From the NCBI GenBank assembly GCA_041906145.1, contig JAYRJU010000001.1, positions 1,502,104 to 1,566,103 of the forward strand: DNA of 64,000 nucleotides, given 5' to 3'. The notes under the pieces were generated by a model. It ran no database searches, was not told the DNA's origin, and saw only the letters and a program-made list of their open reading frames with translations. A program made the position numbers and the translations under genes. Of the stretch, positions 57,554-64,000 are shown piece after piece (positions within the stretch are counted from its first letter, which is position 1; each line of letters begins with the position of its first letter). This stretch comes from SHVO01 sp041906145 (GTDB lineage: Bacteria > Pseudomonadota > Alphaproteobacteria > Rhodospirillales > Rhodospirillaceae).

Positions 57554-58173
57554 CCTTGACGGATACCGATAGAGAGGCGCTGACGCATTGCGTGGCCGCG
57601 GCGGAAAAGCGCACCAGCGCCGAGATCGTCCTCTCCATCGCGGAAACTTGTGACGACTACCGGATCCACACCCTGCCGTATGCGGCGCTCGCCGGATTCC
57701 TGGTCTTCGGCGCGCTGGCGTTGATGATGCCCGATATACATGTCCGCATGGCGTTCCTGGCGACGGGGGCCGGGGTACTCCTGGCCGGTCTCGCGCTTCA
57801 GTGGCGGCCCCTGCGTCTGCTCACCGTGCCCCGGGCGGTGAAAGAGGAAGCAGCCGAACGTCTCGGCCATCTTGAATATGCCGCCTTGGTCGCGGGCCGC
57901 ACCGCCGCCGCGAACGGGATACTCATTTTCATCGCGCTCGCTGAGCGGCACGCCGAGATATTGCCGGAGCCGGGGCTCGCTGCCGCCGTTCCACAGGCCG
58001 TATGGCAGAGGATCATGGACGCGCTGATCGCGGACCTCGCGGCCGGACGCGTGCGGCAGGGAATCGAAACCGCCATCGCGGCGTGCGGCGAAGAGTCCGC
58101 GATCGCTTTCCCGCCGTGCGCTGAAGATCGCGACGAGCTCTCCAACGCGCCACAAATCGCGCGTCAGCCGTAA
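57547..58173 (+). CDS. Second TPM-domain membrane protein
   Basis: The 208-residue protein has an N-terminal TPM part (DREALTHCVAAAEKRTSAEIVLSIAET), two membrane helices (about 42-85) and a second TPM part (RLGHLEYAALVAGRTAAANGILIFIALAERHAEILPEPGLAA). This is the typical partner of YgcG-like proteins in lemA operons. The start at 57547 overlaps the preceding gene by seven bases; the frame is open further upstream inside it. Function unknown. Confidence 0.88.
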   Translation: MVTLTDTDREALTHCVAAAEKRTSAEIVLSIAETCDDYRIHTLPYAALAGFLVFGALALMMPDIHVRMAFLATGAGVLLAGLALQWRPLRLLTVPRAVKEEAAERLGHLEYAALVAGRTAAANGILIFIALAERHAEILPEPGLAAAVPQAVWQRIMDALIADLAAGRVRQGIETAIAACGEESAIAFPPCAEDRDELSNAPQIARQP

Positions 58174-58200
58174 AACGCCGGGAGCTCCCGAGTCAAATGT

Positions 58201-59181
58201 CTAAGCGCTCGTCTTTCCCGGTTTCTGCCAGAAGAACTGCACCGTGCGTTTCTGGAAGTTCAACGCCACCTGGTCGAAAAGCTTGAGCACGTCCATGCCC
58301 AGCAGCAACGCGCGATCGCGATTGAGGCCCAGGCGCCGGAAAGGCTGAGCGTCGGTGAAGGCGATAGGCAGGTTCGCAACCACCATGCCGCCAACGCGCA
58401 GACGCTTTACGACCACCCAATCGACCGGCGTGCTTTCACCGGTGATGCTGATCAGGGTCGCCATCTTGAAGTCCGAGAGCGAGCCGGTGCGCTGCATGAA
58501 GCGCTTCAAGGTCTGGTTTCCGACGCTCGTTTCCGACCCGGTGTTGATGATCACCGAGATGCCGTCGTCGTCAGTTCCGATCCCGGCATTCGTAAGCACC
58601 AACTGACCGAGTTTGCTCCGCGCGGTCACGGTGATCGTCTCGCCTTCCCAATCTTTGTCTACCACGGCGTCGGCGTTCATCGTCATCGTGCCGGTGCGCA
58701 GGTTCAAGACAATGCGCTGCGATTTGAGGGCGTCGATGCCAAGCACGCCCTTGGCGCCGATGTTCCGCTCGCTGAATTTCGGAGCGGCTTTCGGCGCAAG
58801 ACGCACGCCGTTGATTTCCAGCGTCGGCAGCATGGCGCTCGCGATGCTCTCGCGCCCCGTCATGGTGTGGATGGTCGTCTTTGGGCCGTCGGGCAATTTG
58901 AGTTCTGCGGCGAGCTCAGTGGCGATGATGGTGCGCTCGAGGGCGGTGTCGACGATGAACGGGAACGGTCCCTGGCCGCCAATGGAGATGGGCACCGACA
59001 TGCGGGCGCCTTTATCGACTGTCGCGCCAAGCAACTGGGTCTCGGGATTGGCGCCCGGCATCGGCGCGGACGGCGCGGCGTCCTGCGCCGCCGCCAGCCG
59101 CGCGAAAAGGCTGACCGGCCCCGCGAACGCTACCGCATTCAAGAACGCGAGCGCGCTGCGCCTGCCTATCGGTCCCGCCAT
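58201..59181 (-). CDS. Exported retropepsin-like aspartyl protease-fold protein with altered active sites
   Basis: The 326-residue protein has an RR-containing leader (GRRSALAFLNAVAFAG) and two aspartyl-protease-like lobes. Lobe one has FPFIVDTALERTI with D78-T-A instead of D-T-G and the later GVLGIDAL. Lobe two has ISVIINTGSETSV with N212-T-G-S, where an Asp is expected, and later LLGMDVL. The loss of the second Asp argues against normal proteolysis. The start at 59181 follows GGGAGG; the frame is open to 59235. It is convergent with the TPM operon. Family: retropepsin-like, clan AA. Confidence 0.82.
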   Translation of the reverse strand: MAGPIGRRSALAFLNAVAFAGPVSLFARLAAAQDAAPSAPMPGANPETQLLGATVDKGARMSVPISIGGQGPFPFIVDTALERTIIATELAAELKLPDGPKTTIHTMTGRESIASAMLPTLEINGVRLAPKAAPKFSERNIGAKGVLGIDALKSQRIVLNLRTGTMTMNADAVVDKDWEGETITVTARSKLGQLVLTNAGIGTDDDGISVIINTGSETSVGNQTLKRFMQRTGSLSDFKMATLISITGESTPVDWVVVKRLRVGGMVVANLPIAFTDAQPFRRLGLNRDRALLLGMDVLKLFDQVALNFQKRTVQFFWQKPGKTSA

Positions 59182-59271
59182 GATCGCCTCCCTCTTCAGC
59201 TCGGCGTATTTTAGCCCCACTGCAAAGCCCTCCAAAGCGCTTCGTTGATCACTTCTGTAACCGTTGGGGCC

Positions 59272-61350
59272 TCAGCCGCCGTTGTCAGCGATGACGATGG
59301 CGGCGGGAGTCTGTCCGGCGCGCCTCGCGAGGGCTGTATAGGCGGCTTCAAGCGCGCGGGTATAGCGCGCGGTGTCGTATGTCGGGCGGCTTTTAAGGTT
59401 AGCCGCGAGTTTCGCCTTCAATTGCGCCGCCCGTTTCTCATCCTGGGCGATCTCGAGGGCCTTGTTTTCATAGTCCGTCCAATCGGCGGCGATCAGCTCG
59501 GGCATCCCCAGCGAGGTGACAAGGCTGGCCGCGACGCGCCCGGCAAAGGTCTCGCCGGGCCGCGTCAGCACCGGCAAACCGGCCTGCAACGCATCGGCCG
59601 CCGTCGAGTGCGCGCCGAAAGGCGCGGTGTCGAGAAAAAGATCCGCGAGCGCATGGCGGCCGAGATGCTGGTCCATCGGCGCATGCGGCGCAAAGACCAG
59701 GCGCGCGGGATCCACGCCGCGCCGCTCCGCCTCGGCGCGCAAGTTCCGCTGCGCGGTTTCATCACGCACCGCGAGCCAAAGCACGCTGCCGGGCACGGCG
59801 GCGACGAGCCGAATCCAGATATCGAAGATCGCGGGCGTGATCTTGTAGGCTGAATTGAAACTGCAGAAGACGAACCCCGATTCCGGAAGGCCGGAGTCCA
59901 CGCGTGGCGGCGCGGGCGCAAGGACACGGCGGTCGTCGGTGGGAAAAAAACACGACGGCAACGTCACGATCTTCTCGGCGTAATCGCCACGGCGCGCCTC
60001 GGGGATGACGACATCATCCGCGATCAAATAGGGGATGGCCTCGTTCGCAAGCGTCCCTGGATAGCCCAGCCACGCGGCCTGCACGGGCGCGGCGCCGTAA
60101 TTGAAAATGCCCGCGCGGGCGTGGTCGGTGTAGCCGGTGAGATCGACCGCCACGTCGAGGCCGATCTCGCGCGCCATGGCGGCGACGGCTTCATCGGACA
60201 TCGCGCTCGCGTCCACAAATCGGTCGACCGCGGCGGCGAGCCGCGCCTGCATGGCGTCCGGTTTAAGCGGCGCGATTTGAAAAGCGGTGATCTCGAAGCG
60301 CGTGCGGTCATGCCGTTCGAAGACGCCGGCGACGGCATATCCTACGGGGTGTTCGCCGAGGTCGGCCGAGAAGTACCCCACACGAATACGGCTGGCTGGC
60401 GCCGCGGGGGGCACGGATGCGGGAATGCGCCGCGGCGATATCAGCGCGGTGTAAAGCCCCGCCACACGGCGCTGTTGCGCGGCGGATGACGATAAGGACA
60501 AGACATTGAAAGGCAGGCTCGCGAGCTCGCCCGCGTCGATCCGCGCCAGGATCGACGCGGCGTCTTCGTCCGTTCCCTCCCAGTCGCACACACTTTTACG
60601 CAAGTGCAGGGCGGGACCCGCCGCCATTGGTAGCTTGGGGTCGAGGGCGAGCGCGCGGCGAAAACTCGCGAGCGCTTCGTTAGCGCGCTTCATCAGCTCC
60701 AGCGCCACGCCGCGATTGCTATGCGGCAGGGCGACATTCGGCGCGGCGGCGATGGCCGCGTCGAAGCTCGCCAACGCCTCGGCATAGCGGCCGAGCTGAA
60801 GCAGAGCTACGCCGCGATGATCGTGTGCTTCAGCAAGAAGAGGCTGCAGCGCCACAGCCTTGTCGCCGCTCGCGACCGCGTCAACGAAGCGGCCCAGGCG
60901 CGTCAGCACCATCGTGCGGTCGGAGTAGGCCTTCGCGTAGGTTGGAACGAGCGCGATGGCCGCGTCGATGTTGGCCAGCGCCTCGTCGAGGCGTCCCATT
61001 TTTGAGAGCGCGCCGCCAAGATTGTTGCGCGCCTGCGCGTCCTTTGGATCAAGCCGCAAGGCGCGCTCGAAACGTGCGGCGGCATCCTTGAAGCGCCCCA
61101 GTGTAAGCAGAAATGAGCCGTGATTGTTATGCAGGCCCGCGATGTCGGGCCGCAGTTTGAGCGCCCGCTCGTTTTCCTTCACCGCATCCAGCGTGCGCCC
61201 TTGCGCGAAATCCATCAACGCGAGTTGCGCGTAGCTTTCGACGTGTTTGGAATTGCGCGCGAGTATTTGCCTATAGGCTTTGCGCGCTTCGTCGAAGCGG
61301 CCGGCCTCCTGATGGGCGCGCGCCGTCTGGAGGGCGAGGGCTTCCAGCAT
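59272..61350 (-). CDS. TPR protein with GT41 (SPINDLY/OGT-like) glycosyltransferase domain
   Basis: The 692-residue protein has about seven TPR repeats (residues 5-240: for example LHNNHGSFLLTLGRFKDAAARFERALRLDP in order) and a GT41 catalytic part: RVGYFSADLGEHPVGY, DLTGYTDHARAGIFNYGAAPVQAAWLGYPGT, SGFVFCSFNSAYKITPAIFDIW, LFLDTAPFGAHSTAADALQAGLPVLT. Such enzymes add GlcNAc or other sugars to proteins such as flagellin or adhesins, or act on glycans. The donor is unknown. A phosphoribosyltransferase gene lies just upstream on the same strand. The conserved His/Lys of the catalytic core look present. Confidence 0.92.
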   Translation of the reverse strand: MLEALALQTARAHQEAGRFDEARKAYRQILARNSKHVESYAQLALMDFAQGRTLDAVKENERALKLRPDIAGLHNNHGSFLLTLGRFKDAAARFERALRLDPKDAQARNNLGGALSKMGRLDEALANIDAAIALVPTYAKAYSDRTMVLTRLGRFVDAVASGDKAVALQPLLAEAHDHRGVALLQLGRYAEALASFDAAIAAAPNVALPHSNRGVALELMKRANEALASFRRALALDPKLPMAAGPALHLRKSVCDWEGTDEDAASILARIDAGELASLPFNVLSLSSSAAQQRRVAGLYTALISPRRIPASVPPAAPASRIRVGYFSADLGEHPVGYAVAGVFERHDRTRFEITAFQIAPLKPDAMQARLAAAVDRFVDASAMSDEAVAAMAREIGLDVAVDLTGYTDHARAGIFNYGAAPVQAAWLGYPGTLANEAIPYLIADDVVIPEARRGDYAEKIVTLPSCFFPTDDRRVLAPAPPRVDSGLPESGFVFCSFNSAYKITPAIFDIWIRLVAAVPGSVLWLAVRDETAQRNLRAEAERRGVDPARLVFAPHAPMDQHLGRHALADLFLDTAPFGAHSTAADALQAGLPVLTRPGETFAGRVAASLVTSLGMPELIAADWTDYENKALEIAQDEKRAAQLKAKLAANLKSRPTYDTARYTRALEAAYTALARRAGQTPAAIVIADNGG

Positions 61351-61352
61351 TG

Positions 61353-61919
61353 CTATACCTCGAAGAAACTCGCGTCGACGGGTTTATGCGCGAGGATCTC
61401 GTCGCGCGTCAGGCCTTTCAGCTCGTGCGGGAAGATCAGCCATTTGTCCGTCTCGTGCACATAGAAGTCGGGCTTGATCTGGGTTTTGTTACGCAAGGGC
61501 TTGTAGTAGGCGGTGGCGACGCGGATGTCCCTGGCGAGGTTGTTGCGGCACCGTTTGGCAAGCTCGGCGAGGATCGCCTCGATGCTGCGGCCGCTGTCGA
61601 AAACATCGTCGACGATCAGCACGGAATTTTCCGGACGCAGCGTGTCGATGAGATAGTCGAGCGCGTAAACTTTCACCAGCGCCGCCTGTTTATCGATGCC
61701 GTAATAGGACGAGGTGCGGATGGCGATGTGGTCGGTTTCGAGCGCGTGATACTCGAGCACTTCCTGGACGGCGATGCCCACCGGCGCGCCGCCGCGCCAC
61801 ACGCCGACGATATGCGTGGGCCGAAATCCGCTGCGCAAGACCTTCATCCCAAGCGCGATGGAATCCCGTAAGAGCTCGTTGCCCGAAATGTAGATCTTTT
61901 CGATGTCTTTATTGCTCAC
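61353..61919 (-). CDS. Purine-type phosphoribosyltransferase (hypoxanthine/guanine)
   Basis: The 188-residue PRTase has the PRPP loop SVLIVDDVFDSGRSIEAIL (about 98-116) and the flexible-loop region IRTSSYYGIDKQ; HIVGVWRGGAPVGIAVQEVL is the dimer/phosphate loop. Size and features fit hypoxanthine or xanthine-guanine PRTases that return bases to nucleotides using PRPP. The divergent NCS2 permease gene 109 bases away would supply the base. It precedes the TPR-GT41 gene by two bases. Confidence 0.88.
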   Translation of the reverse strand: MSNKDIEKIYISGNELLRDSIALGMKVLRSGFRPTHIVGVWRGGAPVGIAVQEVLEYHALETDHIAIRTSSYYGIDKQAALVKVYALDYLIDTLRPENSVLIVDDVFDSGRSIEAILAELAKRCRNNLARDIRVATAYYKPLRNKTQIKPDFYVHETDKWLIFPHELKGLTRDEILAHKPVDASFFEV

Positions 61920-62028
61920 GTCGGCTCCACGGGATCGGTCTCACGGGCGCAGTCTAGCGGGATGCCGTCGTTATGCTAGGTTTGGGTCCGCGGCGAAATA
62001 GCCGGCGATAGTGGCGAGGGGGCTTGCC

Positions 62029-63363
62029 GTGACACAATCAACGATGGCCGCGTTTCTCGAGCGGCGCTTTCATCTTGCCGAACGCGGCACCAACGTGCGC
62101 ACAGAAGCGTTGGCGGGCGTCACGACCTTTCTGGCCATGGCGTACATTATCGCCGTAAATCCGGCGATTCTCGGCCAGGCCGGCCTGCCGATCGCCGCGG
62201 TCGCCGCCGCCACGTGTTTTTCAGCCGGCTTCGCCACCATCCTCATGGGCCTTAGCGCCAACATCCCGCTCGCGCTGGCCCCCGGGATGGGCCTCAACGC
62301 CTACTTCACGTTCACGGTGGTCAAGCAAATGGGCGTGCCCTGGGAAGTCGCGCTCGGCTGCGTGTTCTTTTCCGGTATCGCTTTCCTGATCCTAACGCTA
62401 ACTGGAATCCGTCAGCTGATTATCGCGGCGGTGCCGCGCTTTCTGTTTCCCGCCATCGCCGCGGGCATCGGGCTCTTCATTACTTTCATCGGACTGCACA
62501 ATGCGGGGATCGTGGTGGCGAGTCCGGCGACCCTGGTGACGCTCGGGGACCTGCGGGCGCCCGGCGCGGCGCTCGCGCTTGTCGGTTTGGTGATGATCGT
62601 CGCGCTGCATTTATGGAAGGTGCGCGGCGCTGTGCTCATCGGCATTCTCGCCATCACCGGCCTTGGGTGGGCGCTGGGTCAGGCCAGCATGCAATCGCAG
62701 CCCTACGATGTCTCGGCCATTACCGAGACTGTCCTAAAGCTCGATATTCCAGGGGTTTTTGCACCGTCCGCGACACTTGGCCTTCTCGAGATCGTGTTCG
62801 TGTTCCTCTTCGTCGATCTGTTCGACAACATCGGCACGCTGGTCGGGGTCGCGAAGCGCGCCAATCTCGTCAATCCTGACGGCAGCATTCCGAAGCTGAA
62901 TCGGATCCTTCTCGTCGACGCCACCGCGACCGTTGTCGGCGCGATGGCCGGCACCAGCACGGTCACCAGCTATGTCGAAAGCGCGGCCGGTGTGCAGGCC
63001 GGCGGTCGTACCGGGCTGACATCCGTCGTCACCGGCGCCTTGTTCCTGCTTGCGATGTTTGCCGCGCCTTATGCGCAACTCATCCCGGTCTATGCGACGG
63101 CCCCGGCGCTGATCCTGGTGGGAGGCCTCATGATGACGCCGCTCGCCGAACTGGAGTGGGACGATTTCATGGTCAGCATCCCGGCGTTCCTGACGCTGGT
63201 GATGATCCCCCTGACCTTTTCCATCGCGAACGGTCTCGCCTTTGGCATCACCGCCTATGCCCTTCTCAAGCTGTTGGCGGGAAAGATTCAGAAATCCGAT
63301 TGGCTGCTGTTGCTGCTCGCGGCCCTGTTTATCGTGCGCTTTATCTATTTGGGCGGTGGCTAG
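62029..63363 (+). CDS. NCS2-family purine permease (AzgA-like)
   Basis: The 444-residue transporter has about 13 helices and NCS2/AzgA signatures: RTEALAGVTTFLAMAYIIAVNPAIL at the N-terminus, ALAPGMGLNAYFTFTVV, VFVFLFVDLFDNIGTLVGVAKRANL, and TSTVTSYVESAAGVQAGGRTGLTSV. It likely imports adenine, hypoxanthine or guanine with protons. GTG 62029 is preferred to GTG 62011 because GAGGGGG lies six bases before it. Divergent from the purine PRTase gene, with which it forms a salvage pair. Confidence 0.93.
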   Translation: MTQSTMAAFLERRFHLAERGTNVRTEALAGVTTFLAMAYIIAVNPAILGQAGLPIAAVAAATCFSAGFATILMGLSANIPLALAPGMGLNAYFTFTVVKQMGVPWEVALGCVFFSGIAFLILTLTGIRQLIIAAVPRFLFPAIAAGIGLFITFIGLHNAGIVVASPATLVTLGDLRAPGAALALVGLVMIVALHLWKVRGAVLIGILAITGLGWALGQASMQSQPYDVSAITETVLKLDIPGVFAPSATLGLLEIVFVFLFVDLFDNIGTLVGVAKRANLVNPDGSIPKLNRILLVDATATVVGAMAGTSTVTSYVESAAGVQAGGRTGLTSVVTGALFLLAMFAAPYAQLIPVYATAPALILVGGLMMTPLAELEWDDFMVSIPAFLTLVMIPLTFSIANGLAFGITAYALLKLLAGKIQKSDWLLLLLAALFIVRFIYLGGG

Positions 63364-63733
63364 GCGGCGCGGCGGTCCTGCAATCAGCGACTTGTGAAGA
63401 CGGGGCTATCGGGGAATATTGTTGCACTGCGGCAACAAATTTCTGCATGATTCTTGCAGATTTCACCCCGATTGTATGACATCTTTCCGCTGACAGTGCG
63501 TGAAGCATGTCCGGACGCAATCTGAGCGTGTAACGGTCCGCGCCCTCCTAAAAGCGCGATTTTCCTTGTTATACAAGCAGCTGGTCCGGCTACGGGACCG
63601 GCGTGCACGACTTCTTGGGGAGAGGGGTTGTGACGATGAATCGCTAGTCCTCGGAGGTGTCTGGTGTCATTCTAATGCACCGTTTCTGTCGTCGTTTTGA
63701 CGGCATAAGCGGCGTTTCGGGAGGAGAAGTTTG
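63364..63733. other. 370-base gap before the lipoprotein gene
   Basis: No gene seen. TTGTTGC (63419-63425) and GCAACAA (63432-63438) form a small hairpin without a T-run. The region before 63734 has a GGGAGGAG ribosome site and presumably the promoter, which I cannot place. Confidence 0.5.
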
Positions 63734-64000
63734 GTGCGTCTGATTGGTGAGGTTCGGCGCGTACGCGCTGGAAAGTACACGACTGCATTTGTTGCCCTCG
63801 CGGCGATCGGTCTTGCGAGTTGCTCGGGTCCTGCAGCGCCTGCGGCGACGCAGCCCGCGGCTGTCGCATCGGGGTCCGGTCCTCAGGAGCCGGCGGGCGA
63901 CACGACGGCCAAGCGGATGCGCTTGATGACGGCCGATCAGTACCGCAACACGCTTTCGTATGTTTTCGGCCCCGGCATCAGCATGCCGACGTCGTTCGCG
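63734..64000 (+). CDS. Lipoprotein of DUF1587/DUF1592 type, N-terminal part (3' end outside window)
   Basis: 89 codons are present. The N-terminus has a lipoprotein leader (TTAFVALAAIGLASC, lipobox LASC, Cys30) and then an Ala/Pro/Gly-rich linker. It ends in MRLMTADQYRNTLSYVFGPGISMP, the start of the DUF1587 domain, which in full-length proteins precedes DUF1592 and other cytochrome-linked domains. The start is GTG 63734 or the TTG just before it (63731), with GGGAGGAG upstream. Function of the family is unknown. Confidence 0.75.
   Translation, partial: MRLIGEVRRVRAGKYTTAFVALAAIGLASCSGPAAPAATQPAAVASGSGPQEPAGDTTAKRMRLMTADQYRNTLSYVFGPGISMPTSFA

Overview
The window is a high-GC alphaproteobacterial chromosome segment interrupted by a clearly foreign island of about 28 kb. 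The alphaproteobacterial assignment rests on the gene content and order (lptF-lptD-surA-pdxA-rsmA, mreBCD-mrdA-rodA, DUF1015 next to miaA), on the LptF and integrase subtypes and on an ars operon of the rhizobial type. I cannot fix the order or family from sequence alone.

Left chromosomal part (1-27690). It opens with the 3' end of an adenine/adenosine deaminase gene. A minus-strand envelope operon follows (lptF, lptD, surA, pdxA, rsmA), then a secreted protein and an outer-membrane beta-barrel. Next is a minus-strand run comprising an orphan molybdopterin hydroxylase subunit, cysQ, tsaC and a GlcD-type FAD oxidase. pepA, a small GIY-YIG-like protein, DUF1015, miaA and a secreted protein come after that. 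The rod-shape operon mreB-mreC-mreD-mrdA-rodA and a methyltransferase close this part. The 0.8 kb gap before mreB carries two perfect DnaA boxes and a palindromic repeat.

Island (27767-56153). It sits in the 3' end of a tRNA-Lys(CTT) gene and is bounded by a 20-bp exact repeat of the tRNA end. From left to right it holds: an N-terminally truncated tyrosine integrase abutting a C-terminally truncated ArdC-like gene; small membrane, LprI-like, XRE and DUF3768 genes; and a 624-bp gene-free GC-rich stretch with a 34-bp palindrome. Then comes a tight six-gene operon (32810-44585): HTH-SNF2 helicase, 64-aa protein, type III Mod methylase, type III Res nuclease-helicase, sacsin-like GHKL ATPase with a degenerate HNH tail, and a PD-(D/E)XK-like protein of unknown function. 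This is my best candidate for an undescribed defence system. After it lies a redox/stress block (DUF3147, VIT transporter, two cytochrome b561-type proteins, DUF302, UspA, DUF1971, ATP-grasp, OsmC, DksA-like, host-attachment protein) with two perfect FNR/FixK-type boxes. The right end is an arsR-aqpS-arsC-arsH operon flanked by two copies of a ~265-bp repeat. Each copy ends in an att-like sequence, so the island looks like two elements placed in tandem.

Right chromosomal part (56154-64000). LemA and two TPM-domain proteins form an operon. A retropepsin-like protein with altered catalytic motifs, a TPR-GT41 glycosyltransferase and a purine-type phosphoribosyltransferase follow on the minus strand. 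An NCS2/AzgA-type purine permease is divergent from the last of these. The window ends inside a lipoprotein gene of the DUF1587/DUF1592 type.
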